DNA from: Jannaschia faecimaris
Lineage (GTDB): Bacteria > Pseudomonadota > Alphaproteobacteria > Rhodobacterales > Rhodobacteraceae
DNA length: 64,000 nucleotides
Assembly (NCBI RefSeq): GCF_900107415.1
Contig: NZ_FNPX01000002.1
Span: 1-64,000 of the forward strand
Direction: 5' to 3'
Positions 47,677 to 57,633 of the stretch are shown in pieces. The notes below the pieces were generated by a model that worked only from the letters and a program-made list of their open reading frames with translations, was not told the DNA's origin and made no database searches. Position 1 is the stretch's first letter, and the number at the start of each line of letters is the position of its first letter. Made by a program: the position numbers and the translations under genes.

Positions 47677-48996
47677 TCAGACCAACACGCCCTCAAGCGA
47701 GTTTGTCTTTGCCGCGATGATTCGAACACGAGCCACCTTCCCCAGCAAATCCGTGGATGCCTCGGCATGAACAGCCTGCAGGTATTCCGACTTGCCGATC
47801 AGCTGGCCGGGCTTGCGACCAGCCTTTTCGAACAGGACAGCCGTCTCGCGCCCGACCATCGCTTCTTGCGTGGCGTGCTGCTGTTCGGTGATCAGGGCCT
47901 GAAGACGGTGCAGACGGTCCGCGGCGACCTCCATCGGCACGTCTTCACGCTCGGCGGCCGGCGTACCGGGACGGGCCGAGTAACGGAAGGAATACGCGGC
48001 GGCGTAGTGTACGCGGCCAACCAGATCCATCGTCGCCTCAAAATCTTCATCTGTCTCGCCGGGAAAACCGACGATGAAATCGCCCGAAACTGCCAGATCG
48101 GGCCGCACGGACCGCAAGCGATCAATGATGGCGATATATTCCTCGGCTGTATGCTTACGGTTCATCGCCTTGAGGATTCGATCGCTGCCGGACTGCACCG
48201 GCAGGTGAAGGTACGGCATGAGCTTGGCGCAGGTGCCATGCGCCGCGATCAGATCATCGGTCATGTCGTTGGGATGGCTGGTCGTGAAACGGATCCGCTC
48301 CAACCCGTCGATTTCGTCCAGCGCCCAGATCAGGTCGGCCAGCGACCAGGTGCCGCCATCGGGCCCCGTCCCGTGATAGGCGTTCACGTTCTGGCCCAGG
48401 AGGGTAATTTCCCTTACCCCGCGCGCCACCAGGTCGCGCGCCTCAGCCAGAAGGCGGGCAACGGGGCGGCTGACTTCGGCCCCGCGGGTGTATGGCACGA
48501 CGCAGAAGGCACAGAACTTGTCGCAGCCCTCCTGCACTGTCAGGAAGGCCGCGGGCCGGGCCGCGCCGCGCAGCTTGGGCAGGTAGTCGAACTTGTCCTC
48601 CTCGGGCATGTCCGTATCCAGCGCCTTTTCACCCGCGTTCACCCTCTCCATCATTGCCGGCAGACGGTGGTACGTCTGCGGCCCGACGACCAGGTCGACC
48701 ATCGGCTGGCGCGCCATGATCTCGGCCCCCTCGGCCTGCGCCACGCAACCCGCAACCCCGATCTTCAAGTCGGGTCTGGCGTCGCGCAACGGCTTCAGAC
48801 GGCCCAGGTCGGAATAGACCTTCTCGGCCGCCTTTTCGCGGATGTGGCATGTGTTCAGCAGGATCAGATCGGCGTCTTCCGGCGTGTCGGTGACTTCATA
48901 TCCCTGCTCGCCCATGACTTCGGCCATGCGCTCGCTGTCATAGACATTCATCTGACAGCCGTAGGTCTTGATGTGCAGCTTTTTCGGCGCGGTCAT
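47677..48996 (-). CDS. miaB: tRNA-2-methylthio-N6-dimethylallyladenosine synthase MiaB
   Basis: 439 residues, radical-SAM methylthiotransferase acting on i6A37 of tRNA. N-terminal UPF0004 domain ([37 protein letters not shown]) supplies three cluster cysteines; the radical-SAM triad is [16 protein letters not shown]; a TRAM domain is at the end. Start 48996 gives [10 protein letters not shown]; longer frames run into the divergent gene. Confidence 0.97.
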   Translation of the reverse strand: MTAPKKLHIKTYGCQMNVYDSERMAEVMGEQGYEVTDTPEDADLILLNTCHIREKAAEKVYSDLGRLKPLRDARPDLKIGVAGCVAQAEGAEIMARQPMVDLVVGPQTYHRLPAMMERVNAGEKALDTDMPEEDKFDYLPKLRGAARPAAFLTVQEGCDKFCAFCVVPYTRGAEVSRPVARLLAEARDLVARGVREITLLGQNVNAYHGTGPDGGTWSLADLIWALDEIDGLERIRFTTSHPNDMTDDLIAAHGTCAKLMPYLHLPVQSGSDRILKAMNRKHTAEEYIAIIDRLRSVRPDLAVSGDFIVGFPGETDEDFEATMDLVGRVHYAAAYSFRYSARPGTPAAEREDVPMEVAADRLHRLQALITEQQHATQEAMVGRETAVLFEKAGRKPGQLIGKSEYLQAVHAEASTDLLGKVARVRIIAAKTNSLEGVLV

Positions 48997-49117
48997 GGCA
49001 GGCCCCCGGACATATCCATGGGGGCAATACCGCAGCCCCGGCCCAGCCGCAACGCGCCCCCTGTTGCGGTAGGCTGCGGTTTGAGAAACAGTGCCCACAA
49101 ACCACAGGCAGGCTCCG

Positions 49118-49978
49118 ATGGACTTCATCTCACCCGAGGATTTACGCGCCCGTGCCGGCATCCTTGGCAGGGGGCCGGTGCTCATGATCCTGTGCGAAGA
49201 TGATACCGAGATCGAAGGGACAATCCGACACCACATCGATGCGGGCTTCCGGCAGATCGTGCTGGCCGTGCCACCCGCCGTGCGCCTGCCCGACGTTTTG
49301 CCGGAAGGCGTTCATCGCCTGACGCTCGACCAACGGCCTGACAATTTCGCCGCGACTTGCGTCAACGCCCTGATCGACGGGCTGCCCGAAGGGGCATGGA
49401 TGGCCTATGTTTACAACGCCGAATACCTGTTTCACCCGTTCGCCGAAACACGCCGCATCGGCGAGGCCCTGACGTTCTGCACCGAAGAGCGCCGCGATGC
49501 CGTCCTCACGTTCATCGTGGACCTTTATGCAGGAGATCTGACGAAGGGCTCCAATGCCGTGGACACGCAAAATGCCTGGATCGACGAGGCGGGATACTTC
49601 GCGCTCGCCCGGACGGGCGAAGACGGCCCGTTGGACCGGCAACTGGATTTCTTCGGCGGACTGCGCTGGCGCTTCGAGGAACATATTCCGTGGGAACGTC
49701 GCCGCATCGACCGCGTGTCGCTGTTCCGCGTCAGAAAGAGCCTGCGGCTGTTGCCTGACCATCGTTTGTCGGACGAAGAGATGAACACCTTTTCGTGCCC
49801 TTGGCACCATTCGATGACGGCATCCTTGGCCTCATTCCGGGCCGCCAAGGCGCTTGCCACCAATCCAGGATCGCGCGCGGCAATCCGGGGTTTCAAATGG
49901 GATGGGTCCACGCGGTTTGAATGGCGTGCGCAACAGTTGATGGACCTGGGGCTGATGGAACCGGGGCAATGGTTCTGA
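49118..49978 (+). CDS. Conserved protein, glycosyltransferase-like
   Basis: 286 residues, soluble, no signal. [20 protein letters not shown] and the following [13 protein letters not shown] resemble the N-terminal Rossmann-like part of family 2 glycosyltransferases or glycosyl-transferase-like proteins; [20 protein letters not shown] and [10 protein letters not shown] follow. No clear DxD motif, so activity is uncertain. Divergent from miaB. The function is not assigned with confidence. Confidence 0.65.
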   Translation: MDFISPEDLRARAGILGRGPVLMILCEDDTEIEGTIRHHIDAGFRQIVLAVPPAVRLPDVLPEGVHRLTLDQRPDNFAATCVNALIDGLPEGAWMAYVYNAEYLFHPFAETRRIGEALTFCTEERRDAVLTFIVDLYAGDLTKGSNAVDTQNAWIDEAGYFALARTGEDGPLDRQLDFFGGLRWRFEEHIPWERRRIDRVSLFRVRKSLRLLPDHRLSDEEMNTFSCPWHHSMTASLASFRAAKALATNPGSRAAIRGFKWDGSTRFEWRAQQLMDLGLMEPGQWF

Positions 49979-50008
49979 CGTCAGCGAGGCAAGGCATTTG
50001 CCTACGCA

Positions 50009-50037
50009 AGACGCGCGCCCCTTTACAGGGACGCGCG
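50009..50037 (-). terminator. Hairpin downstream of the small heat-shock gene
   Basis: CGCGCG-C-CCCT pairs with AGGG-A-CGCGCG around TTAC, with one mismatch. It lies about 40 bp past the stop of the Hsp20 gene on the minus strand; the T-run is poor. Confidence 0.45.
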
Positions 50038-50072
50038 ACACTCCGTCTACCGGAGGCACTCTCTCGGGGAAG

Positions 50073-50540
50073 TCAGGCCTCGACGGCTTCGGAGGTTCCT
50101 TCCAGCGCGCGCGCGGTTTTGCCCGTCGCAATCTGGATCTGACGCGGCTTCAACGCCTCGGGAACTTCGCGCACCAGGTCGATGTGCAGCATTCCGTCGG
50201 TGTGGGTCGCACCAGTCACCTGAACGTGGTCGGCGAGCTGAAACGACTTCTCGAAGGCGCGGGTCGCGATACCACGGTGGAGATAGGTGCGTTTATCGTC
50301 CATCTCGGCCTTGCGCGCCGTCACAATGAGCTGGTTCTCGCGGGCTTCGATCGAAAGTTCGTCATCGGTGAAACCGGCCACGGCAATCGAGATGCGGTAG
50401 TCGTTCTCACCCAGTTTCTCGATGTTATAGGGCGGATAAGTTGTCGCGGTATCCGCAGTCATTGCACGATCCACCAAGTTCGCCATCCGGTCGAAGCCGA
50501 CGGTGGCACGATACAGGGGCGTGAAATCATAGGTTCTCAT
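50073..50540 (-). CDS. Small heat-shock protein (Hsp20/IbpA-like)
   Basis: 155 residues. The N-terminus MRTYDFTPLYRATVGFDRM is typical of alphaproteobacterial IbpA-type proteins; the alpha-crystallin domain follows (YNIEKLGENDYRISIAVAGF, LSIEARENQLIVTARK, YLHRGIATRAFEKSFQLADH, with VTGATHTDGMLHIDL). A chaperone that holds denatured proteins. Start 50540 chosen on N-terminal similarity to the family; ATG 50558 is in frame. No ROSE-like leader was recognised. Confidence 0.93.
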   Translation of the reverse strand: MRTYDFTPLYRATVGFDRMANLVDRAMTADTATTYPPYNIEKLGENDYRISIAVAGFTDDELSIEARENQLIVTARKAEMDDKRTYLHRGIATRAFEKSFQLADHVQVTGATHTDGMLHIDLVREVPEALKPRQIQIATGKTARALEGTSEAVEA

Positions 50541-50929
50541 TGTAGCATCCTTGTTCAAAGCGATACGTTTCTGACATCACCCCTTCCATGACCGGACAGG
50601 GGCCTCTTCTGTTACCGGACCCTATTCAGGCATCCGATGATTACGACGTGGGAATGACAAATTGCGCCTTCAAGAGGGGGCAATCGCAGTCATTTTGAAT
50701 TTTTCGTGACTTCAATCGTCGCCGCGACCCGTCACGGCCTGCAACGCGTTGATCCGCTTGGAGGCGTAGATGGTTTCATCGGTGATGGACGGGTGATCGG
50801 CGGGTAATCCGCGTCACCCATATCCGATCGCACCGATGATCGCAGGTTGGGGACTTATAGTGCGAGAATGCAGGAATTGTGGGCCCGGCAGACCGTAAGA
50901 CACAGCAAGCTGCGGACGGCATGGGCTGA
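50541..50929. other. Intergenic region between hsp20 and the RTX gene
   Basis: No supported gene. Contains a short GGGTGA...TCACCC inverted repeat (about 50788-50820) and a low-complexity leader. Confidence 0.45.
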
Positions 50930-51844
50930 TCAGGCGAAAAACTCCAGAACAATTTCGATATCGTCCGCCGTGGTACGTCCGGTCAGGATGGCGATGACGT
51001 CGTCGTCAGCGTACACGCGCAGACCCTCCGTACTGTCCTCGAATCGAAATTCCGGGCCGACAGGTCCATTGCCGTCCGCCTCGTCCGTCAGATACACAAT
51101 CTGATCAAGACCCGGCTCGAAGTCGGTGATTACCGGCGTCCCGAGATCTTCATCGACCTCGCCCATGGTCGTGAAGGTATCGGCCCCCGCGCCGCCGGTC
51201 AGCGTATCGCCCGCGTCATAAAGGATCGTATCGGCACCGAAGCCGCCGTTGACCACGTCGCCCGCGGGGATGCCGGGAACGGAGTCAGTCCGGACCCCCA
51301 GCTCGGCCAAATCCTCTCCATCCACGGTGGAGGCCTCGGACGCGTCGATGATGTCATTGCCCAAGCCGCCCAGCAGCGTGTCGGCCCCGCCCCCCCCGAG
51401 AAGAAGATCCGCCCCGGCCCCACCGCCAATGGAGTCGTTGCCGTCGTCGCCTGACAACAGGTCGTTTCCGTCTTCACCGAACAGAACGTCATTGCCGTCA
51501 ATGCCGATCAGAAGATCGCCGCCCGGCCCGCCCAACAGCGTGTCGTTGCCACCTTCGCCGACCAGCGCATCTGCACCGAACCCACCCAGGAGTTGGTCGT
51601 TCCCGGCACCGCCAAGCAGGGCATCGGACCCGGTTCCGCCCTCAAGGGTATCTTCTCCACCAAATCCCCTGATCAAGTCATCGCCCTGGGCACCGAACAG
51701 CCGATCCGGTCCCTCGGTCCCGTTCAGTTCATCGTCGTCCTCGGTCCCGCTTTGGGACGAAGCCGCATCGTCGGAGTCATCGGAATCGATAACCGTGTAG
51801 AGCAAGCCCCCGCCGAGCAGACCGATAATGAAAAGACCAAACAC
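50930..51844 (-). CDS. RTX (hemolysin-type calcium-binding repeat) protein
   Basis: 304 residues. An N-terminal hydrophobic segment (FGLFIIGLLGGGLLYTVI) is followed by an acidic Ser/Asp linker and about a dozen GGxGxDxLx-type nonapeptides (e.g. GGAGNDQLLGGFGADALV, GGAGADLLLGGGGADTLL). These fold into a Ca2+-binding beta-roll. The C-terminal ~80 residues (ITDFEPGLDQIVYLTDEAD, IEIVLEFFA) match the region seen after RTX repeats in secreted proteins. The membrane segment suggests anchoring; no type I secretion genes are in the window. Confidence 0.85.
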   Translation of the reverse strand: MFGLFIIGLLGGGLLYTVIDSDDSDDAASSQSGTEDDDELNGTEGPDRLFGAQGDDLIRGFGGEDTLEGGTGSDALLGGAGNDQLLGGFGADALVGEGGNDTLLGGPGGDLLIGIDGNDVLFGEDGNDLLSGDDGNDSIGGGAGADLLLGGGGADTLLGGLGNDIIDASEASTVDGEDLAELGVRTDSVPGIPAGDVVNGGFGADTILYDAGDTLTGGAGADTFTTMGEVDEDLGTPVITDFEPGLDQIVYLTDEADGNGPVGPEFRFEDSTEGLRVYADDDVIAILTGRTTADDIEIVLEFFA

Positions 51845-51973
51845 CCGAAGCCACCCCTAACCAAACAAGATTAACGGTCAAATCTGCCACGATAAAGTCA
51901 AGCCGCTTCCACATTTCCCACCGTCTGGGGAAACAGTTTGACAAAATGACCAGGATTGAAGGGCGTACGGCGT

Positions 51974-52358
51974 TCAATCGACGGTGTGTGCAGGTTCAAT
52001 CAGGTCCCACCGCGTGCCCCAAGGGTCACGCCAGACGGCAACGGTGCCATAGGGTTCGTAACGCGGTGAGTCCTCGAACGTGCCACCCGCCGCCACAATT
52101 CGGGCTGCATCGCGAGCGAAGTCGTCGGTGTGAAGGAAAAACCCCACGCGCCCGCTGAACTGGTTGCCGATGACCGCGGTCTGCCGGGGCGTATCGGCAC
52201 GGGCGAGGATCAACTCGATGGCACCGCAGGCGACCGTAACCCAGCGCTTGCGCCCCCTGATCCTCGTCGGCCGTCAGTCGCCACGCCAGACCGTCCACAA
52301 AGAACGCGATCCCCGCGTCGTAGTCGGGCACGATGTAGGCAACCGCACCCAAACGCAT
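51974..52358 (-). pseudogene. VOC/glyoxalase-family protein with frameshift
   Basis: Start [20 protein letters not shown] and GLAWRLTADEDQG are in one frame; RKRWVTVACGAIELILARAD, TPRQTAVIGNQFSGRVGFFL, ARDAARIVAAGGTFEDSPRY and the end YGTVAVWRDPWGTRWDLIEP are in the next. The switch lies at a run of five G (around 52255); four would restore the frame. The start overlaps the metG stop (TGATG), indicating an operon. Either a real lesion, a slippery tract or a sequencing error. Confidence 0.8.
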
Positions 52359-54067
52359 CAGTCGCGCGTTCCGGCAAAGCGTTCGGCCCAATCCTCGCGT
52401 TGCTCATCCGTGATCTTGGCGAAAAGGACGTCCGGAACCGTGAAGTCGTGACCGGGTTCCAGCACCCGCAGTGCGGCATCGACGTCCGAGGGCCAGGTGT
52501 CCTGCTCGGTTCGCATTCCTGCCAGCATCGCGTCGGCGGCATCTGGAATGAACGGTCGGGACAAAACAGCGTAGAAACGGATCAGATTCAGGGCCATGCG
52601 GATCTGCGCCGCCGCTTTTGCGGGGTCTTCCTTGAAGGTGGCCCAAGGGGCCGCTTCTTGCAGGTATTCGTTGCCCGCTACCCAGATGGCGCGCAGTTCA
52701 GCCGCGGCCTTGCGGATCTCGATGCCGTCCATCAAGGCCTCATAGGCCTTCAAGCGGGTGCTCAACGTCTCAATCAGGGCGGCCTCCGCGGTGCCCCATT
52801 CGCCGTCTGCGGGCACTTCCTCTCCGAACTTGGACCGGCAGAACTTCGTCACCCGGCTCACGAAGTTGCCCAACACATCGGCAAGGTCCTTGTTCACGGA
52901 CCCTTGGAAGTTCTCCCAGGTGAACTCGGTGTCGCTGTTCTCGGGGGCATGAGACAGCAGCCACCAGCGCCAGTAGTCCGCCGGCAGGATCGACAGCGCC
53001 TGGTCCATGAACACGCCGCGCCCGCGCGAGGTGGAGAACTGGCCACCGTCGTAGTTCAGGTAGTTGAGCGCCTTGAGGTAGTCGACGGTTTTCCAAGGCT
53101 CCCCCGACCCTAGAAGCGTCGCTGGGAAGGACAGCGTGTGGAACGGCACATTATCCTTGCCCATGAATTGCACGTAGCGGACATCCCGTGCCCCCTTGTC
53201 GGTGCGCCACCAACGCTCCCAATCGCCCCCCGTCGCGTCGGCCCACTCGACAGTGCCCGCGATGTATTCGATCGGCGCATCGAACCAGACGTAGAAGACC
53301 TTGCCCTCCATCCCCGGCCAGGGCTTGTCCCCCTTCATAACGGGGATGCCCCAGTCCAAGTCGCGCGTGATGCCGCGGTCCTGCAAGCCGTCGCCGTCAT
53401 GCAGCCATTTCTTCGCGATCGACGTGGCCAGGACTGGCCAGCCCTGCTGGCTGTCGATCCATTGATCCAGCCGATCCTTCAGCAGCGACTGCTTCAGATA
53501 AAGGTGCTTCGTTTCCCGCACTTCCAGATCGGTGGAGCCCGAGATGACCGACCGTGGATTGATCAGGTCCGTGGGGTCGAGTTGCTTGGTGCAATTGTCG
53601 CACTGGTCGCCGCGCGCATCCTCGAAGCCGCAGTTCGGGCAGGTCCCCTCGATATAGCGGTCCGGCAGAAAGCGCCCGTCGGCCACGGAATAGACCTGCC
53701 TGGACGAACGCTCGTCGATCAGCCCGGCCTCGTCCAGTTTGCCCGCGAAATGTTGCGTCAACTTGTGGTTCTGATGACTGGAGGAACGGCCGAAATGATC
53801 GAACGACAGGCGGAATCCGTCAGCCAGGTCCTTCTGCACCTGCCACATCTCGGCGCAATATTCCGCCACGGGCTTGCCCGCCTTTGCAGCGGCCAGTTCG
53901 GCGGGGGTGCCATGCTCGTCGGTCGCGCAGATGAACATCACTTCGTGCCCCCGCGCCCGGCAATAGCGGGCATAGAGATCCGCCGGCAATTGGGAGCCGA
54001 CGAGGTTCCCAAGGTGCTTGATGCCGTTGATATAGGGTATGGCCGAAGTGATGAGCGTGCGGGGCAT
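52358..54067 (-). CDS. metG: Methionyl-tRNA synthetase
   Basis: 569 residues, class I aminoacyl-tRNA synthetase. HIGH-like motif [12 protein letters not shown], zinc finger [17 protein letters not shown], and the KMSKS region reads [15 protein letters not shown]. The C-terminal anticodon-binding helical domain ends normally without the tRNA-binding extension of E. coli. This is the MetRS layout of archaeal-like type common in alphaproteobacteria. Coupled to the VOC gene downstream. Confidence 0.95.
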   Translation of the reverse strand: MPRTLITSAIPYINGIKHLGNLVGSQLPADLYARYCRARGHEVMFICATDEHGTPAELAAAKAGKPVAEYCAEMWQVQKDLADGFRLSFDHFGRSSSHQNHKLTQHFAGKLDEAGLIDERSSRQVYSVADGRFLPDRYIEGTCPNCGFEDARGDQCDNCTKQLDPTDLINPRSVISGSTDLEVRETKHLYLKQSLLKDRLDQWIDSQQGWPVLATSIAKKWLHDGDGLQDRGITRDLDWGIPVMKGDKPWPGMEGKVFYVWFDAPIEYIAGTVEWADATGGDWERWWRTDKGARDVRYVQFMGKDNVPFHTLSFPATLLGSGEPWKTVDYLKALNYLNYDGGQFSTSRGRGVFMDQALSILPADYWRWWLLSHAPENSDTEFTWENFQGSVNKDLADVLGNFVSRVTKFCRSKFGEEVPADGEWGTAEAALIETLSTRLKAYEALMDGIEIRKAAAELRAIWVAGNEYLQEAAPWATFKEDPAKAAAQIRMALNLIRFYAVLSRPFIPDAADAMLAGMRTEQDTWPSDVDAALRVLEPGHDFTVPDVLFAKITDEQREDWAERFAGTRD

Positions 54068-54191
54068 GGGTGTCTCCAGAAGTCGGACAGCTTCTAGGCC
54101 CCCGCCCGGACCCTCGCAAGCCGCCGCTCTGGCCTCCGCGGATCAAAAGCATGCCGGGGGCGCGAGGCTGACCCCTTCACTGCGGCCCGTG

Positions 54192-54959
54192 TCAGGTGAA
54201 CTGTTCGCGCAGCAGCCGTTCTTCCAGCCCGTGACCCGGATCGAACAGCAGGCGGTGGGTGATCGAAGCATCGATCATGATTTCGACCGAGACCACATCG
54301 CGCACCGAATGGCCGTCGGCCTCGGCCATCATGGGGCGCTTTTCTGGATTAAGCACGTCCAGCCGCACCTTGGCCACTTGCGGCAACAGCGCCCCGCGCC
54401 AGCGGCGCGGCCGGAAGGCCGCCATCGCCGTCAGCGCGAGCACGCCCGACCCGATTGGCAGGATCGGACCATGCGCCGAGTAGTTGTAGGCCGTCGAGCC
54501 AGCGGGCGTCGAGACCAGCGCCCCGTCGCAGACCAGCTCCTCCATCCGGACCTTGCCGTCGACCGAAATGCGAAGGCGTGCGGCCTGCGGACCCGCGCGC
54601 AGCAGGGACACTTCGTTGATCGCCAAGGCTTCAACCGTCTCTCCGTCAGCGCGCGTTGCGACCATGCGCAGCGGATTGATGACGGCCTCTTCGGCTTCGG
54701 CCAACCGACCAGTCAGACCGGTTTCGCGATAGTCGTTCATCAGAAATCCGACCGTTCCGCGATTCATACCGTAAACCGGCGCATCCACGGCCATCGTCGC
54801 GTGCAGCGTTTCAAGCATGAAACCGTCCCCGCCCAAGGCCACGATGACCTGCGCCTTGGCGACGGGGACCTGACCATATCGCGCGGTCAGGCGATCAAGG
54901 GCCGTCTGCGCCTCAGGCGTATCGGAAGCGAGAAAGGCGATATTCTTAGCGCGGGGCAT
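54192..54959 (-). CDS. nadK: NAD kinase
   Basis: 255 residues; converts NAD to NADP. Motifs: [17 protein letters not shown] (GGDG), [10 protein letters not shown], and [17 protein letters not shown], the second conserved loop. Normal length for alphaproteobacteria. Start 54959; longer open frame upstream overlaps the divergent glyA region. Divergent from glyA with a 152-bp gap. Confidence 0.95.
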   Translation of the reverse strand: MPRAKNIAFLASDTPEAQTALDRLTARYGQVPVAKAQVIVALGGDGFMLETLHATMAVDAPVYGMNRGTVGFLMNDYRETGLTGRLAEAEEAVINPLRMVATRADGETVEALAINEVSLLRAGPQAARLRISVDGKVRMEELVCDGALVSTPAGSTAYNYSAHGPILPIGSGVLALTAMAAFRPRRWRGALLPQVAKVRLDVLNPEKRPMMAEADGHSVRDVVSVEIMIDASITHRLLFDPGHGLEERLLREQFT

Positions 54960-55111
54960 GAGTTTCCTTCGTCTACACCCAAGGGTTGGCGTGCGCGGAT
55001 CGGAAACACAAGTATGACGACGACCCCACCCTGCGCCGCTTTGGCCGCTTTCAAACGAAGCACGAGAGGCGTATGACGCCCGCAACGGAACAACAGCCCG
55101 GAGTGTCTGCC

Positions 55112-56407
55112 ATGAATGCGCCCTACCGCGACCCAAACTTCTTTTCCGCCACACTGGCCGATACCGACCCCGAAATCGCCGAGGCCACGCGGCTCGAACT
55201 TGGTCGTCAGCGCGACGAGATCGAACTGATCGCCTCCGAGAACATCGTCAGCCGCGCCGTGATGGAAGCGCAGGGCGGCGTGATGACGAACAAATACGCC
55301 GAGGGCTACCCCGGTCGACGCTACTACGGCGGCTGCCAATTCGTCGACATCGCCGAGAACCTGGCCATCGACCGCGCCAAGGCCTTGTTCGGCTGCGGCT
55401 TTGTCAATGTGCAGCCGAACTCGGGAAGCCAGGCCAACCAGGGCGTGTTCACCGCCCTGCTCAAGCCCGGCGACACCATTCTGGGCATGTCGTTGGACGC
55501 AGGCGGCCACCTGACCCACGGCGCGCGGCCGAACCAGTCGGGCAAGTGGTTCAACGCGATCCAATACGGCGTGCGTCGGCAGGACCTGACGCTGGACTAC
55601 GATCAGGTTCAGGCGCTGGCGACCGAGCATCAGCCCAAGATGATCATCGCCGGCGGCTCGGCCATTCCGCGCATCATCGACTTTGCCAAGATGCGCGAGA
55701 TTGCCGACTCGGTCGGTGCGATCCTGCTGGTGGACATGGCGCATTTCGCGGGGTTGGTCGCGTCCGGCCATTACCCCAGCCCCTTCCCCCACGCCCATGT
55801 CGCCACCACGACCACGCACAAAACGCTGCGCGGGCCGCGCGGCGGAATGATCCTGACCGACGACGAAGCTCTGGCCAAGAAGTTCAATTCGGCCATCTTC
55901 CCTGGCATCCAGGGCGGGCCGCTGATGCATGTCATCGCTGGCAAGGCCGTCGCCTTTGGCGAGGCGTTGCGTCCCGGCTTCAAAGATTACCAAGCGCAGG
56001 TCATCAAGAATGCACAGGCATTGGCGGATCAGTTGATGAAAGGCGGGTTGGACATCGTGACCGGCGGCACCGACACGCACCTGATGCTGGTCGATCTTCG
56101 CCCCAAGGGCGTGAAGGGCAACGCGACCGAAGATGCCCTGGGCCGCGCGCACATCACCTGCAACAAGAACGGCATTCCCTTCGATGACGAGAAGCCGACC
56201 GTCACCAGCGGCATCCGACTCGGCTCTCCGGCGGGAACGACGCGCGGCTTTGCCGAGCCGGAGTTCCGCCTGATCGGCGACCTGATCGTGGAGGTGGTCG
56301 ATGGCCTCGCCTCGAACGGAGCGGAAGGGAACGCCGAGGTCGAAGCGTCGGTACGGGCCAAAGTGCAGGAGCTTTGCGACCGTTTCCCGATCTACCCGGA
56401 TCTCTGA
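55112..56407 (+). CDS. glyA: Serine hydroxymethyltransferase
   Basis: 431 residues, PLP enzyme that interconverts serine and glycine with tetrahydrofolate. Motifs: [50 protein letters not shown] and [14 protein letters not shown] with the PLP-binding Lys. Two starts are possible: ATG 55112 ([11 protein letters not shown], matches relatives) and ATG 55073; both have purine-rich sites upstream. Chosen by homology. Confidence 0.96.
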   Translation: MNAPYRDPNFFSATLADTDPEIAEATRLELGRQRDEIELIASENIVSRAVMEAQGGVMTNKYAEGYPGRRYYGGCQFVDIAENLAIDRAKALFGCGFVNVQPNSGSQANQGVFTALLKPGDTILGMSLDAGGHLTHGARPNQSGKWFNAIQYGVRRQDLTLDYDQVQALATEHQPKMIIAGGSAIPRIIDFAKMREIADSVGAILLVDMAHFAGLVASGHYPSPFPHAHVATTTTHKTLRGPRGGMILTDDEALAKKFNSAIFPGIQGGPLMHVIAGKAVAFGEALRPGFKDYQAQVIKNAQALADQLMKGGLDIVTGGTDTHLMLVDLRPKGVKGNATEDALGRAHITCNKNGIPFDDEKPTVTSGIRLGSPAGTTRGFAEPEFRLIGDLIVEVVDGLASNGAEGNAEVEASVRAKVQELCDRFPIYPDL

Positions 56408-56751
56408 GACGCGATCGGCTTCTGTTCATGCTGGACCGAAAGGGGCAGGTTTTCCTGCCCCTTTCGTCATGGCTTAAACATCTGCCACAGCAAAGCGCGG
56501 ACCAGATCGATGCTGTCACCGAGCGCATCGCGCCGGGCGGGCTGATGCCGACATGAACTTTGCAGCCACCCCCGCAGGATGCGCAACCGTCGCGATGGCC
56601 CTGTCCAGCCAGAAGAAATGCCTTGCCCGAAAGCCTCAATGCAAGCCAGAGTAAGGCGGTGGAACGGTCAAGGCGTTGGTCCGCCTCTTCGATTGAAAAG
56701 CCGTTCGAGACGGCGTAACTCTGCCTGAAATTTGACGCTCCCGGGGGAAAA
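56408..56751. other. Intergenic region after glyA
   Basis: It holds the glyA terminator (56437-56466). No gene is supported beyond it; one minus-strand frame has a Cys-rich stretch but no ribosome-binding site or family match. The end probably contains the scoA promoter. Confidence 0.5.
56437..56466 (+). terminator. Terminator after glyA
   Basis: CGAAAGGGGCAGG (56437-56449) pairs with CCTGCCCCTTTCG (56454-56466), a perfect 13-bp stem with loop TTTT. Confidence 0.8.
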
Positions 56752-57447
56752 ATGAAGAAAGTCTACGGATCGGCCGCCGAGGCATTGGACGGCATCCTGC
56801 ACGATGGAATGCTGATCGCGGCAGGGGGCTTCGGCCTCTGCGGCATACCCGAGTTGTTGCTCACAGCGATACGGGATGCAGGGACCAAGAATCTGACGTT
56901 TGCGTCGAACAACGCCGGGGTCGACGATTTCGGCATCGGCATCCTTTTGCAGACCAAGCAGGTCAGGAAAATGATCTCCTCCTACGTCGGGGAGAACGCC
57001 GAATTCATGCGCCAATACCTGTCGGGTGAGCTGGAACTGGAGTTCAATCCGCAAGGCACATTGGCCGAACGGATGCGGGCCGCCGGCTGCGGCATACCGG
57101 GTTTCTACACAAAGACAGGAGTGGGCACGGTCATAGCGGACGGCAAGGAACATAAGGACTTCAACGGCGAGACATACATCCTTGAGGAGGGTATTTTCGC
57201 CGATCTGTCTATTGTGAAGGCGTGGAAAGCGGATGCGACGGGCAACCTCGTCTTCCGCAAGACGGCACGGAACTTCAATCCGCCCGCTGCCATGTGCGGC
57301 AAGATCTGTGTGGCCGAAGTCGAGGAAATCGTGCCGACCGGATCATTGGACCCTGATGGCATTCACCTGCCGGGAATCTACGTTCATCGCCTGATCCAGG
57401 GGGAACACGAAAAGAGGATCGAGCAGCGGACCACACGCGCGGCCTAG
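56752..57447 (+). CDS. scoA: CoA-transferase subunit A (3-oxoacid CoA-transferase alpha)
   Basis: 231 residues, SCOT family: GMLIAAGGFGLCGIPELLLT at the N-terminus, then SNNAGVDDFGIGILL, SYVGENAEFMRQYLSGELEL and GCGIPGFYTKTGVGT. Together with subunit B it moves CoA from succinyl-CoA to a 3-oxoacid such as acetoacetate. Its partner gene lies 1.36 kb downstream, separated by a LOV-domain gene. Confidence 0.94.
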   Translation: MKKVYGSAAEALDGILHDGMLIAAGGFGLCGIPELLLTAIRDAGTKNLTFASNNAGVDDFGIGILLQTKQVRKMISSYVGENAEFMRQYLSGELELEFNPQGTLAERMRAAGCGIPGFYTKTGVGTVIADGKEHKDFNGETYILEEGIFADLSIVKAWKADATGNLVFRKTARNFNPPAAMCGKICVAEVEEIVPTGSLDPDGIHLPGIYVHRLIQGEHEKRIEQRTTRAA

Positions 57448-57583
57448 CCAAACTACTTTGCCGCCCTACAATGTCAAAAGCTTCGGCAGTCCAGTGGTTC
57501 CGCCGAAGACAATCGGGACAAGACTGCCCTCGCCGCGGGTCGGGACCATGGCGAGCGATACAAGATTTGATCGTACGCGGAGC

Positions 57584-57605
57584 GTTCCGGAAAACGGAAC
57601 GTTCC
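57584..57605. repeat. Inverted repeat upstream of the LOV gene
   Basis: GTTCCG-GAAAA-CGGAAC (57584-57600), directly followed by GTTCC, so GGAACGTTCC (57596-57605) is a second palindrome. It lies 29 bp before the LOV gene ATG and may be a regulator site. Confidence 0.45.
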
Positions 57606-57633
57606 ACGGGGCTTGGTTGCAGGGAGGGGCACC

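Noticed and set aside
50712-50812. A short minus-strand peptide ending SITDETIYASKRINALQAVT
   Set aside because: It looks protein-like, but it needs a frameshift to reach an ATG and has no ribosome-binding site.
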